Positions 32,770 through 40,899 of a stretch of DNA of 40,899 bases are shown here, one piece after another (the stretch's first letter is position 1; each line of letters starts with the position of its first letter). Position numbers and translations under genes: made by a program. The notes below the pieces were generated by a model, which searched no databases, was not told the DNA's origin, and saw only the letters and a list, made by a program, of their open reading frames with translations. Source of the stretch: Lacticaseibacillus chiayiensis (lineage in GTDB: Bacteria > Bacillota > Bacilli > Lactobacillales > Lactobacillaceae); contig NZ_MSSM01000029.1 in NCBI RefSeq assembly GCF_004123795.1, forward strand, positions 1 to 40,899. The letters are read 5' to 3'.

Positions 32770-33231
32770 ATGGCAAGCGCGAGAATTGTATATGCCAGCC
32801 TAACCGGTAACAATGAAGACATCGCCAGTATTGTTGAAGAGGCTTTTGAAAATTTGAATGTGGATGTCACCACAACAGAAGTTTCGCAAGCCCTGGCCAG
32901 CGATTTTGAAGATGTTGATATTTGTGTGACGGCAACTTACACCTATTCAGATGTTGGTGACGGCGAGTTACCGGATGAAGCGGTTGATTTTTATGAAGAA
33001 CTTCAGGATCTCGACCTGACTGGTAAAGTGTATGGCTGCTGCGGCAGCGGTGATCGGTTCTATGACGACTTCGCGACGTCTGTCGATGATTTCGACAGAG
33101 CATTCGCCAAAACCGGAGCAACCAAAGGAGCCGAGAACGTTAAAATCGATCTTTCTCCTGAAGAAGACGATATCAAGCGTCTGGAAGCCTTCACCAAGCA
33201 GTTAGTCGAAAAATTCAAGGCTATGCAATAA
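32770..33231 (+). CDS. Flavodoxin
   Basis: A 153-residue FMN-binding electron carrier. The phosphate loop YASLTGNNEDIA (about 9-20) matches the flavodoxin S/TxTGNTE pattern. TATYTYSDVGDGELPDEAVDFYEEL (from about 57, written here only as a segment name) is the first FMN loop region, and CCGSGDRFYDDF holds the second. It is acidic, as flavodoxins are. The ribosome site is AGGAGGATG, with a 10-nt spacing to this ATG. Its expression may be controlled by the hairpin and short reading frame in its leader. A strong terminator follows. Confidence 0.93.
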   Translation: MASARIVYASLTGNNEDIASIVEEAFENLNVDVTTTEVSQALASDFEDVDICVTATYTYSDVGDGELPDEAVDFYEELQDLDLTGKVYGCCGSGDRFYDDFATSVDDFDRAFAKTGATKGAENVKIDLSPEEDDIKRLEAFTKQLVEKFKAMQ

Positions 33232-33245
33232 AATAAAATGAACCC

Positions 33246-33281
33246 AAAAGGCTTGCGCAAGTTCTCGCGCGAGCCTTTTTT
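33246..33281. terminator. Terminator after flavodoxin
   Basis: aaaaggct/agcctttt with inner gcgc/gcgc pairing, with T on the plus side and also A/T at the other end; it may serve both flavodoxin and the convergent YihY-type gene. Confidence 0.85.
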
Positions 33282-33311
33282 GCCACCGCAAGTAGACTGA
33301 ATGAATTACGA

Positions 33312-34307
33312 TTATTCTTTTGTTCGCGGCGCTTTCACCCGACGCTTCACAAAATCGTGGACTTTTCCCTTGCTGCGGTGAAGCCGCCCGATGAAGTACT
33401 CTGCCGTCAGCGCATTGACCACCGCACCCCACAGCAAGACCAGTGCCGAAAAATTCAGCCATAACATAATCGCAATAAACGTTCCGATAGTACCGTAAGA
33501 CAGGTAACGGGTGCCAAAATAATGCATATATAACGAAAAGGCCTGGGCAATCAGAAGCCAGCCAATCACCGTGAACGCTGTGCCGGGCAGCACTGTCCAT
33601 ATTTTGATTTTGACATTCGGTAAAAAATAATCAAGAAACATAATGATGATGAATAATGCCGTAACGGTCACGGGCCAACGTAAGGTATTAAATGTTTTCA
33701 GCCAATCATCATTCAGCCGGAGCAATGGGATTAGCCATTCGAGAAATTGGCGGCCAAATGCAAAGACAATCAAAATCGAGCCCATCACAATAATCAGCGT
33801 GAACGTCATGAGCATCGACAACAGCCGTTGAATAATGAAGTTTTGCGTAGTTTCCACGCCATAAACCTGATTAAAGCCCATCTTCAGGCCATTCACGCCT
33901 AGACTGGCGGCCCACAATGTAGCGACAGCACCGATTCCCAACAATCCGCCACTACTTGTGTTCAGTAAATTAGCAATCACTGGATCGAGCCACTTCATCA
34001 CATTCGATGGCACCGCTTGCGTCAAATAACTTGCTAAACTACGGTAAGTTAGCCCTAGGTACGGCAAAGAGTTGGCAACAAATAAGATCAAAGGGAAGAG
34101 TGATAATAACGCATAGTAGGCGATAGCCGCTGCACTTTGGCCGATATTGGATTCAGTCACGCGATTGATTGCCAAGCGGACAAAGACCCAAAACTTGGTC
34201 CGACGTGGCAACTTCATATCTGCTAATGCCATTTGGCCCGAACGTATCATGGCCTGTTGTTCCGTTGAAAGTAACGGTCGCTTTTGACGATTCTTCTTCC
34301 GCGCCAT
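33312..34307 (-). CDS. YihY/BrkB-type membrane protein
   Basis: A 331-residue inner membrane protein of the YihY/UPF0761 family (once misnamed RNase BN). After a basic cytosolic N-terminus come about six membrane spans. Family marks are SAAAIAYYALLSLFPLILF (about 59-77), GGLLGIGAVATLWAAS, FNQVYGVETTQNF and the C-terminal SYGTIGTFIAIMLWLNF and LLWGAVVNA. The biochemical role is unknown in the family. A GGAGGG site precedes the ATG. Confidence 0.93.
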   Translation of the reverse strand: MARKKNRQKRPLLSTEQQAMIRSGQMALADMKLPRRTKFWVFVRLAINRVTESNIGQSAAAIAYYALLSLFPLILFVANSLPYLGLTYRSLASYLTQAVPSNVMKWLDPVIANLLNTSSGGLLGIGAVATLWAASLGVNGLKMGFNQVYGVETTQNFIIQRLLSMLMTFTLIIVMGSILIVFAFGRQFLEWLIPLLRLNDDWLKTFNTLRWPVTVTALFIIIMFLDYFLPNVKIKIWTVLPGTAFTVIGWLLIAQAFSLYMHYFGTRYLSYGTIGTFIAIMLWLNFSALVLLWGAVVNALTAEYFIGRLHRSKGKVHDFVKRRVKAPRTKE

Positions 34308-34443
34308 GCTTTGCCCTCCTTCCTAGCCAGCGATTAAGGTTCTCTTTAATTCTGCCAGACTCAATCTAATAAAAACAAGCAAAACTTATTTTGATTCATA
34401 AATCATTCGAATAATGGCGATTCTCGAAATGGTGTCTCGCCGT

Positions 34444-35820
34444 TTACGCCAGAAGATGTGAGTCAACTGCACGGAGAAAAGCGGCGTAATCGGCTTTAAC
34501 CTGATTCAGATACCATTTGCTCCACCTCTGAACTGCGCTGTCGAAATGCTTATCCAGATAACCGGTGACGACTGCTGCTTGCGGCGTTTGGGCATGTGCC
34601 ATCGCCAGAAGGTACGCCGTCATCTGAGTATAGTACTGAAATTCAGTGAAGTTGAGTTCCTCCAGATCCACCGACCCTTTCATATCCCGAAATTGGCGAA
34701 CGTAATAACTTTTATCGCCAACGTTAAACCAGCCCAAAAAAGGATCGGATGCTTTTTGAAGAATCATTTGAGCGGCAATGATCCGCTGCCCTTGACTGAC
34801 TTCCTGTTGTAACGTTATGCGTTCGGTATGCGGCAACAGTTCCTGCCGTGGTGGCAATGCTTCCTTGACCTGCAACACTAAATGACTGCCGCCTAATCCG
34901 CTGAGCAAAACCAGGTAACAATTCGTCCCGAAGCTGCCGATACCGACACTGTGATGAATGATATCCGTAATCCGGTACTGGCTTAACAAAACCAGAATAT
35001 CCGAACGTGTGGTCTTGCGATACTGGGTAAATCCATCGTAAATCGCCTGATAGGTTGCCTGATCAAGCCGCACAGAACTCGGCGGATCGTCTTTAAACCG
35101 CATGTGGCCATCATCAGTTGTCAGCGTATATTTTTTAACGACAGAATCATTATTGCGTTTTGTCGCTTTTTTGACGAATTTCGCCAACAGCTGCGAGTCT
35201 TCTGCGCCGGGAATTTCCTGCATAAGGTGTTTGACCTCAGTGGATTGGTAGAAGCGATCCAAGGCCCCGAGCTTGAACAGGTCTCGCAAGGTTTTGCGAT
35301 AAATGCTGGCATCAGTTTGAACGAGCTCATCCAACTTATCGGCCGAAAAGCCTTGCTGATCGCCAAGCAGGTAAACACTAGTTAGCAGCCGCTTGATATC
35401 AAACTCAAAACTATTAATCTGGGCTTCGTCAAAGTCATTGAGGTCGAAAAGTAGATTCCGTTCCGGTGAGGCGTAAAAGCCAAAGTTTTGTAAATGCGCA
35501 TCGCCATCGATTAGTAGATTGATCCCGGATTTTTCACCTTGGCGCAAATCGTATGCCATCAGTTCGGCAGTACCGCGGAAAAAAGCCGCCTGCGAGGCAC
35601 TCATTCGTTGATGACGCATTGGCAATAGCGATTCCGTCAAGTTCTGTTCCACACTATTAATAAACTGAACTGGATCACGATCAATTTTGCTAACGGCAGC
35701 GAGGCGCTCAATCGGGATGGTCTCCTGAATCTTTTTTCCGGTCTCCTTCAAATCATCAATCGTGTACTTAGCTGCAACCCGCTCACGTAATAAATTTTTA
35801 AGATCTGATGAACTTCCCAT
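34444..35820 (-). CDS. DUF2252 family protein
   Basis: A 458-residue soluble protein of DUF2252. It shows RMSASQAAFFRGTAELMAYD (about 73-92), GDAHLQNFGFYASPE (about 104-118), DLNDFDEAQ (about 125-133) and VGIGSFGTNCYLVLL (from about 291). GDAH-NFG and DFDE resemble the catalytic and metal-binding loops of aminoglycoside phosphotransferase-like kinases, so a kinase-like fold is likely; the substrate is unknown. AAGGAG precedes the ATG. It appears monocistronic, with a hairpin repeat just upstream. Confidence 0.9.
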   Translation of the reverse strand: MGSSSDLKNLLRERVAAKYTIDDLKETGKKIQETIPIERLAAVSKIDRDPVQFINSVEQNLTESLLPMRHQRMSASQAAFFRGTAELMAYDLRQGEKSGINLLIDGDAHLQNFGFYASPERNLLFDLNDFDEAQINSFEFDIKRLLTSVYLLGDQQGFSADKLDELVQTDASIYRKTLRDLFKLGALDRFYQSTEVKHLMQEIPGAEDSQLLAKFVKKATKRNNDSVVKKYTLTTDDGHMRFKDDPPSSVRLDQATYQAIYDGFTQYRKTTRSDILVLLSQYRITDIIHHSVGIGSFGTNCYLVLLSGLGGSHLVLQVKEALPPRQELLPHTERITLQQEVSQGQRIIAAQMILQKASDPFLGWFNVGDKSYYVRQFRDMKGSVDLEELNFTEFQYYTQMTAYLLAMAHAQTPQAAVVTGYLDKHFDSAVQRWSKWYLNQVKADYAAFLRAVDSHLLA

Positions 35821-35844
35821 AGCTGACTCCTTCTTGGTTTTAGT

Positions 35845-35962
35845 GAGCGTGAACTGGCGCGGTTAGGAGCCGGAGTATAAGTGGCTTGGGGCGTGATGGT
35901 CCGTGCTTAGGCCATCGCGACCAAGGTCCTTATACTCCAGCTCCTGCGCCAGCGAACGCGTT
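35845..35962 (+). repeat. Dispersed hairpin repeat, copy C
   Basis: Edges gagcgt and gaacgcgtt and outer arms (actggcgc/gcgccagc, ggagc/gctcc) match copy A. The central stem differs (cttgg/ccaag and gatgg/ccatc), but each side changes together so pairing is kept. It is closest to copy E. Confidence 0.85.
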
Positions 35963-36061
35963 AGGTGCTGTCCGTTTCATTGCGTTGGGCTAACGCTTTG
36001 TAAGTCAAAAGTAGCGCATTGCTGAACGATTTTCCAGTGTTGTGAGCGCATAGGCAATAAG

Positions 36062-36112
36062 AAAACCTGCTTGCATGCGGTCTTACAATGGCCAATTAGC
36101 AAGCAGGTTTTT
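36062..36112. terminator. Terminator after the TetR gene
   Basis: aaaacctgcttgc (36062-36074) pairs with gcaagcaggtttt (36099-36111), a 13-bp stem with A/T runs on both sides. Confidence 0.85.
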
Positions 36113-36173
36113 ATTCACATTAGTTTTATAGACAGCGTGACGTGCAGCAAAACGATGTTCCCCAGTTTATCGT

Positions 36174-36782
36174 TTAATATCCTTGTGCGATTTGAGCTTT
36201 TTCAAACCATGAGATTCGCGGATCGTCTGAAAACCGACCATTGACAATAAAGTCTTGCGTCACGGCGGTTAAAATGTCAACCATTTGATCGCGAGAGATA
36301 TCGATGAAACCCGGTGCCATCAAATTAGCAATCCCTGTTGCGACAATCCACACCCCACAAATCGTGTTGCGCAGTTGCGCTTCGCTTAAGTTTTTGGCAG
36401 GTTCATAAGCATCAAAGACGCGCATGGCTGTACTCATCGCATATTCGCGCATCTCGTCAACGCCAAAATGATCTTCAACAAAAACCGCGCGGTAAAGCGG
36501 ACGATTCTCTAGTGCAAAGTAAATGTACGCCAACCCCAAATCAACAACCGGATCATTTGTATAGTGCTTCGCCATCTTCAGCGCCAACAGTTCTTTAATT
36601 CGATCCATGACCGCTTGCTTTAATTCGGCCATATTCTTGAACTCCAAATAAATCGGCTGGGTCGAGCAGTTCATCTTCTTAGCAATATTCCGTGCTGTAA
36701 AGCTCTTAAAGCCTTGTTCCACAACCAAGTCGTACGCTGCATTGAGAATCTGATCATGCGTGATAGTTTTCTTTCGTGCCAT
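36174..36782 (-). CDS. TetR/AcrR family transcriptional regulator
   Basis: A 202-residue one-component repressor. The N-terminal helix-turn-helix is at about 8-55: ILNAAYDLVVEQGFKSFTAR followed by NIAKKMNCSTQPIYLEFKN. The C-terminal helical domain (about 65-190) would bind an unknown ligand. No efflux pump or enzyme gene is adjacent in the same direction, so the target is unclear; autoregulation would be typical. AAGGGGAA precedes the ATG. Confidence 0.92.
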   Translation of the reverse strand: MARKKTITHDQILNAAYDLVVEQGFKSFTARNIAKKMNCSTQPIYLEFKNMAELKQAVMDRIKELLALKMAKHYTNDPVVDLGLAYIYFALENRPLYRAVFVEDHFGVDEMREYAMSTAMRVFDAYEPAKNLSEAQLRNTICGVWIVATGIANLMAPGFIDISRDQMVDILTAVTQDFIVNGRFSDDPRISWFEKAQIAQGY

Positions 36783-37090
36783 TTTGTTCCCCTTACTTTC
36801 TTTAAAAAGTTATTTAAAGCTAACTTGCACACAACTAAATTTTAGACACTTTAGGCAACATCTCCACTCCAAAAGATATACCTTGCGCCATGCCGTTATT
36901 TTACCAGAGATGAAACCAGAAAGGAACCGAATTCATAAAGAAATCTCAGTTTTTCTTAATTTATTTTGACATTTTTTGATGCTAGCACGAGACGTCATAT
37001 GCCACGCACAATTAAAAAACCAAATCAAAACATTTTTGCAACAATTGCGAAAATATCCTGGTTTAGTTTTTGGCTGATATGCCAGCCGAC
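36783..37090. other. Intergenic region upstream of the TetR gene
   Basis: 308 bp, AT-rich, no gene. It should contain the TetR promoter and operator; the half-site-like words near 36800-36850 are not clear enough to call. A weak recQ terminator lies at 37014-37064. Confidence 0.45.
37014..37064 (-). terminator. Possible terminator of recQ
   Basis: On the minus strand AAACCA and TGGTTT flank a loop with its own small hairpin (GCAA/TTGC), followed by T residues. The stem is short. Confidence 0.35.
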
Positions 37091-38878
37091 TCAGCTTTCG
37101 GCTTCTTCGGGCTGGATCGCCTTTAAGACATCTAAAAAGATTTGACCGTATTTATCGAGTTTGGCTTGACCGACCCCTTTGACAGCTAAAAGCTCGTCCA
37201 TCGTTTGCGGCATCGCGCTGCCAATCACCTTTAGCGTTTTATCCGAGAAAATCATGTAAGGCGGCAAATGTTGCTGTTCTGCCAATTGACGTCGAGTGCT
37301 GCGCAATTCCTGGAAAACTGAGTCATCGACTTCCAATGTCTGCTTCGCTTTCTGCGCGGTTTTCTGAAAAACCGTTTTCTGACCGCGTAAAACTTCGGCT
37401 CCTTTGGCGGTAATCGCAAGTGTCGGATACTGGCCACCGCGAGTTTCGAGATACCCGCCAGCTGTCAGAAAATCGATAAACGTCGTGATATCACGCTGAC
37501 GACGATTTTTCATCAAACCATAAGTAGATAGTTGATCCAAGTGAAACGACAAAACGCGCTGATTGTGCGCTCCGGAAAGCACTTGGGCAACAACGCCTTT
37601 GCCAAACCGTTCGTGCAGTCGTACAACGCACGACAATACTTTTTGCGCATCAATCGTCACATCAACCGATTCACGATCATCAAGACAGTTTGAGCAGCGG
37701 CCACACGGCTTGGTTCCCGTTTGCCCAAAATAATCCAAAATGAACTGTTGTAGGCACTGGTCAGTATTGGCATAATGTTCCATTGTTTTCAGTTTGTCAT
37801 ATTGCCGCTGTTGGTGCGCCTCGTCACCTTCAGATTGGTCAATGAAGAACCGTTGTACCTGTAAATCTTGCGGTTTGAACAGCAAAATGGCTTCACTCGG
37901 TAGGCCATCGCGCCCGGCTCTGCCAGCTTCTTGATAATATGACTCAAGGTCCTTGGGAATTTGCGCATGAATCACGAAACGAACATTACTTTTATCGATG
38001 CCCATGCCAAATGCATTCGTTGCTATCATGATCGGCTTGCGATCAAACAGAAAATCTTCCTGATTGGCTGCTCGCTGCTTTTCAGTCATACCAGCGTGAT
38101 ACTTTGCCACTGGTAACTTTTTGTGTTCTAAAAATGTATAAAGGCGATCCACTTCTTTGCGGGTGCTAGCGTAAATAATACCGGATTGATCAGCATTAAG
38201 CTTGAGATAATCCAGTAAATAACGATCTTCGTCTTGATCACGCACCACCTTAAAGCTGAGGTTATCGCGTTCAAATCCGGTATTGATGACCCCATCATCC
38301 GGAATCATTAGGCGTTGGCAAATATCCTCACTGACTCGCGGCGTGGCGGTTGCAGTCAAGGCAATCACAGGCGGATGTGCCGGTAACTGGGCAGCGACCT
38401 GAGCCAAATTCAGATAACTCGGCCGGAAATCATGCCCCCACTGCGAAATGCAATGGGCTTCGTCAATGGCAAAAAGCGCCACGTGCGTCTTAGCAAGTTG
38501 CTGCACAAACCAATCGTTATCAAATCGCTCCGGCGCCACATATAACAACTTAATCTGTCCCGATTTTGCCTGATCCAGTCGCTCGTTAATGGTCTGATAA
38601 TCAAGGGTGCTGTTGATAAATGTCGCTGGAATATCATTGTCATTTAAAGCGTCAACCTGATCCTTCATCAAGGCAATCAAAGGCGACACCACCAATGTCA
38701 AGCCCGGCAGCAACATAGCTGGTACCTGATAGCACAGCGATTTACCACCACCGGTCGGCATCACGACTAAGGTGCTTTCGCCCGCCATCACGCGATCAAT
38801 GGCCTGTTTTTGACCGATTCGAAAATGATCGTAACCGAATTTTTCTTTTAAAATCGTCGTTGGTTGCGTGCCAACCAT
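37091..38878 (-). CDS. recQ: ATP-dependent DNA helicase RecQ
   Basis: A 3'-5' DNA helicase for recombination and repair. The 595 residues hold the full set of parts: Walker A MPTGGGKSLCYQ (40-51), DEAHC in the DExH box (about 139-143), LTATAT, AFGMGIDKSNVRFVIH, and the QEAGRAGRDG arginine-finger motif. A zinc-binding/RQC region with its four cysteines follows (QCLQQF, then CGRCSNC about 380-386), and a C-terminal HRDC domain (about 510-590). GGAGGG precedes the ATG. The gene upstream on the same strand ends 113 nt away. Confidence 0.97.
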   Translation of the reverse strand: MVGTQPTTILKEKFGYDHFRIGQKQAIDRVMAGESTLVVMPTGGGKSLCYQVPAMLLPGLTLVVSPLIALMKDQVDALNDNDIPATFINSTLDYQTINERLDQAKSGQIKLLYVAPERFDNDWFVQQLAKTHVALFAIDEAHCISQWGHDFRPSYLNLAQVAAQLPAHPPVIALTATATPRVSEDICQRLMIPDDGVINTGFERDNLSFKVVRDQDEDRYLLDYLKLNADQSGIIYASTRKEVDRLYTFLEHKKLPVAKYHAGMTEKQRAANQEDFLFDRKPIMIATNAFGMGIDKSNVRFVIHAQIPKDLESYYQEAGRAGRDGLPSEAILLFKPQDLQVQRFFIDQSEGDEAHQQRQYDKLKTMEHYANTDQCLQQFILDYFGQTGTKPCGRCSNCLDDRESVDVTIDAQKVLSCVVRLHERFGKGVVAQVLSGAHNQRVLSFHLDQLSTYGLMKNRRQRDITTFIDFLTAGGYLETRGGQYPTLAITAKGAEVLRGQKTVFQKTAQKAKQTLEVDDSVFQELRSTRRQLAEQQHLPPYMIFSDKTLKVIGSAMPQTMDELLAVKGVGQAKLDKYGQIFLDVLKAIQPEEAES

Positions 38879-38991
38879 CCTTTCCCTCCTAACCGGTTTT
38901 TCCCTGCCTCGATTATAGATTTTGTTAACGATAACAGATGCCCTTTTCTAAAGTATCAGCTTCTAAACGTTACGCCATCTACTTGCCGTAT

Positions 38992-39714
38992 TTAAAGCAA
39001 ATTGACCACAAACCAAATAACAAGACTAAAACCTAATACCATTAAATCCAACAACAATAAATTCAAATTCAATAAGGTCCACCACGCAAAACCCGCTGGC
39101 CAGAACGTGAGGAAGAGATAAAAAATGACAATGGTGACTAAAAAAGCAATCGGCGCACTTTGCCACATATTCTGTAGATCGCGGGGCGATAAAGCGATGC
39201 CCGGCGTCAAAATCAAGGTCACGACTAAAAAAATCGCCAGCCATTGCCAATTAATCGCCACCATACCGCGCATCATAACCCACTTTTCACTGAGACTCGA
39301 TGAAGCCGCCAGCACCTGCCACACCTGATTCCCATCCGGAAAAAATGCCCACCGACCAAGGACCAACAAGACAAGACTGATGCCCCAAACCGGTGCACTG
39401 CTAGATAAAAACAACCCCAGTTGGGCAAGCGGATCATGCCGATCATAACGCAAACTGACATGCGCGGCACTGCCTTGCGAAGGATCGGCTCGCAACGAAA
39501 AATTCGTCACATGCAAGCCAAATAATCGTGCAATAGCAGCATGCAACAACTCGTGGACAAAAATGCCCGGCTTCATGTACCAGATTTGGGTGTTCGATCG
39601 GCCAGCATGATTCACCATGGCTTGAACCGTTGCGCCATTAACCGCGCTGATGAGCAGGATGCCGCCAATGAAGATCAACCAGCCGGGGACGTAAACATTC
39701 ATGAAAGCTTGCAT
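38992..39714 (-). CDS. Membrane protein with HELLH zinc-protease-like motif
   Basis: A 240-residue integral membrane protein with five or six spans. After the first span comes PGIFVHELLHAAIARLFG, whose HELLH fits the HExxH zinc motif of membrane metallopeptidases (M50/DUF3267-like). A second conserved block FSLRADPSQGSAAHVSL and a later ALSPRDLQNMWQ segment follow. A third zinc ligand would be expected near the last spans; I cannot identify it, so activity is uncertain. The ATG at 39714 has GGAGG 8 nt upstream. An in-frame start at 39768 would add 18 polar residues before the first span and is rejected. Confidence 0.8.
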   Translation of the reverse strand: MQAFMNVYVPGWLIFIGGILLISAVNGATVQAMVNHAGRSNTQIWYMKPGIFVHELLHAAIARLFGLHVTNFSLRADPSQGSAAHVSLRYDRHDPLAQLGLFLSSSAPVWGISLVLLVLGRWAFFPDGNQVWQVLAASSSLSEKWVMMRGMVAINWQWLAIFLVVTLILTPGIALSPRDLQNMWQSAPIAFLVTIVIFYLFLTFWPAGFAWWTLLNLNLLLLDLMVLGFSLVIWFVVNLL

Positions 39715-39846
39715 GGGAACATCCTCCTTTGGCGTGGGTGGAAGGTCGAAATATGTTTGGTTGCGCAAGGATGAGGGTAGCAGAGCTTAGACGCAATAGT
39801 CAAAGACAAGCCCATTTAAGAAAAAATTCCCCCGACACTGCCGCGA

Positions 39847-39956
39847 AAACGCGCTCACCGGCGCAGAAGCCTGCGTGTAAGGACCTCAGACCCAAATGGC
39901 TAAAGCCCAGCCATTTGGGTCTGAGGCCACTTACACTCCGGTTTCTAACCGCGCTC
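39847..39956 (-). repeat. Dispersed hairpin repeat, copy D (inverted)
   Basis: Reads in the opposite direction to the other copies. The central stem cctcagacccaaatggct/agccatttgggtctgagg is perfect. gtgtaag/cttacac and gaaacc/ggcttc stems are shared with copy A, but about nine bases of the outer arm (actggcgc) are missing at one end. Confidence 0.85.
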
Positions 39957-39960
39957 TAAC

Positions 39961-39989
39961 AAAAAGCACAGCCGCTTGACTGTGCTTTT
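39961..39989. terminator. Terminator of the tRNA-Arg gene
   Basis: aaaagcacag/ctgtgctttt pair across an 8-9 nt loop, directly after the tRNA on the minus strand. Confidence 0.85.
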
Positions 39990-39992
39990 GAC

Positions 39993-40066
39993 TGTGCCCT
40001 ATCGGAATTGAACCGATGACCTGCCGCTTAGGAGGCGGCCGCTCTATCCTGCTGAGCTAAGGGCAC
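39993..40066 (-). tRNA. tRNA-Arg, anticodon CCU
   Basis: On the minus strand the cloverleaf is complete: acceptor GTGCCCT/AGGGCAC, D-stem GCTC/GAGC, anticodon stem GCCGC/GCGGC with loop CTCCTAA (anticodon CCT, decoding AGG), T-stem ATCGG/CCGAT with TTCAATT. The discriminator is A and CCA is not encoded. A terminator follows directly. Confidence 0.95.
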
Positions 40067-40171
40067 CAGACAACGTCAATTATGCCAAAAGCCGCAACGC
40101 AATTCAAATGCATTCTGATATTAGCCCGCTAATAGTGGTCATTGGCCATCGCTTTTTGTTTAGCTGACTTG

Positions 40172-40594
40172 TTAAGCGGTCCGATACGACCGTTCAATTG
40201 AGTCGAGCATCCGGCCAACGTTGCGGCGGCGTTTGTGACCAACCAGAAGTTCCGTCACCATCTGTTTGAGTTGCGCAGCCCAGTTGATAGGCTGAACGGT
40301 TTCACTCACCTGAACGCGGCTGGCCGCGGCACTCAACGGCGTGATCAAATAACGGACTTTAAACCGTGAAAAGCGCGTCATGGTCAACATCGCAAATTCG
40401 CGATTGATCACATTTTGTGTGACTTTAACCTGTGCCCATTCACCATCAGGAAATTGCTTGCGGTAGGTAAAACCACCGAGTTTAGCCATATCAACCGGCT
40501 GATGACCTGCTGCGACAATATCGGCTTGAACCGGCGCCACGATTTTACTATATAAAAATGCTGCCGGTGTCTGTAATGTCTTTTCAATTTTCAT
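40172..40594 (-). CDS. DUF3284 family protein
   Basis: A 140-residue soluble protein, MKIEKTLQTPAAFLYSKIV at the start, with GGFTYRKQF and FSRFKVRYLITPL in the middle. This matches DUF3284, a small START-like family often found beside lactose/cellobiose PTS genes, and the end of a PTS IIA gene of that class lies just upstream on the same strand. Function unknown. GAGAGGT precedes the ATG. Confidence 0.85.
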   Translation of the reverse strand: MKIEKTLQTPAAFLYSKIVAPVQADIVAAGHQPVDMAKLGGFTYRKQFPDGEWAQVKVTQNVINREFAMLTMTRFSRFKVRYLITPLSAAASRVQVSETVQPINWAAQLKQMVTELLVGHKRRRNVGRMLDSIERSYRTA

Positions 40595-40616
40595 GGGGAT
40601 TACCTCTCTTGCTTGT

Positions 40617-40734
40617 GAGCGTGAGCCGGCGCGCTTAGGGGTCGGAATGTAAGTGGCCTTGGGCGGGATGGCCCGGTCTTAGGCCATTGCGACCAAAGTT
40701 CTTACATGCAGACCCTGCGCCGGGGAACGCGTTA
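40617..40734 (+). repeat. Dispersed hairpin repeat, copy E
   Basis: Edges gagcgt and gaacgcgtt as in A and C. Outer arm gccggcgc/gcgccggg. The central part cttgg...ccaaag with gatggcc/ggccatt is closest to copy C. It lies between the PTS IIA gene and the DUF3284 gene. Confidence 0.85.
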
Positions 40735-40776
40735 TGGTGAAGACGATGATGCTGATGCTTGCCACAGCCGCACGCT

Positions 40777-40899
40777 TTACTTTTGGGCATGGACTTGCTG
40801 GTAAAGATCAATAATCTCATCGGCAAGTCGACGAATAGTCATGGCACTCATAAGATGATCCTGACTGTGCACCATTAATAAAGTGACGTCAACTTTTTG
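40777..40899 (-). CDS. PTS lactose/cellobiose IIA component, C-terminal end only
   Basis: The last 41 codons of a gene that enters from the right edge. VTLLMVHSQDHLMSAMTIR contains the family motif HxQDHLM, whose first histidine region takes the phosphoryl group from HPr; RRLADEIIDLYQQV follows as the final helix. It should be a IIA subunit for a beta-glucoside, cellobiose or lactose transporter. The frame stops at TAA 40777-40779. In the +1 frame the sequence goes on as KSKACGCGKHQHHRLHHN, a Cys/His-rich tail, so the end may be shortened or frameshifted here. Confidence 0.85.
   Translation of the reverse strand, partial: QKVDVTLLMVHSQDHLMSAMTIRRLADEIIDLYQQVHAQK

Larger units (their letters stand above)
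35821..36173. other. Intergenic region between the DUF2252 and TetR genes
   Basis: 353 bp without a gene: a complete copy of the dispersed hairpin repeat (35845-35962) and a strong bidirectional-type terminator (36062-36112). I could not pick a convincing promoter for the DUF2252 gene. Confidence 0.6.

Noticed and set aside
40635-40826. 63-residue minus-strand reading frame across repeat copy E
   Set aside because: Its second half lies in the hairpin repeat and its first half overlaps the PTS IIA gene; only the Cys/His-rich stretch is kept, as a frameshift finding.

Overview
The window looks like a low-GC Gram-positive lactic acid bacterium, most likely of the Lacticaseibacillus (L. casei/paracasei/rhamnosus) group. 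This is inferred from the gene families, codon usage, ribosome binding sites and the core-genome neighbours (galU, map, flavodoxin, recQ, a DUF1659/DUF2922 pair). The species cannot be fixed from the sequence alone.

The left two thirds (1-26571) is one accessory locus for making, glycosylating and exporting a serine-rich repeat adhesin (SRRP). The adhesin gene lies at the left edge (1-4102, minus strand). Its start and signal peptide are present, but its C-terminal end lies outside the window. The dedicated export and glycosylation operon is secA2-secY2-asp1-asp2-asp3-gtfA-gtfB (21442 down to 11535, minus). gtfB is short and seems to lack its C-terminal part. A tiny membrane protein, possibly Asp4/Asp5-like and possibly translated from a leaderless transcript, diverges from secA2.

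Four Gtf3-like glycosyltransferases follow (21716-26571: one minus, three in tandem on plus). A UDP-galactopyranose mutase gene (glf, 10311-11423) sits tail to tail with gtfB. Together these suggest that galactofuranose may be part of the adhesin glycan.

The most novel part is the four-gene block 4566-10055 (minus), between glf and the adhesin. It encodes a LicC-like cytidylyltransferase fused to a CobD-like PLP enzyme, an ornithine-cyclodeaminase/SbnB-like reductase, a DUF1015 protein with a SerK/SbnI-like GDGHHR motif, and a TagF-like CDP-alcohol phosphotransferase. The simplest reading is serine to phosphoserine to phosphoethanolamine (or a related aminoalkyl phosphate) to a CDP derivative, which the transferase then adds to the adhesin glycan. 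I infer this pathway from family membership and order; nothing in the sequence proves the substrate.

The right third (27138-40899) is ordinary core genome: galU, mvaK2, DUF1659/DUF2922, a family 2 glycosyltransferase, map, a flavodoxin, a YihY-type membrane protein, DUF2252, a TetR regulator, recQ, a membrane metalloprotease-like protein, tRNA-Arg(CCU), DUF3284 and the end of a PTS lactose/cellobiose IIA gene. Four copies and one degenerate copy of a roughly 110-120 bp hairpin-forming repeat lie between these genes.
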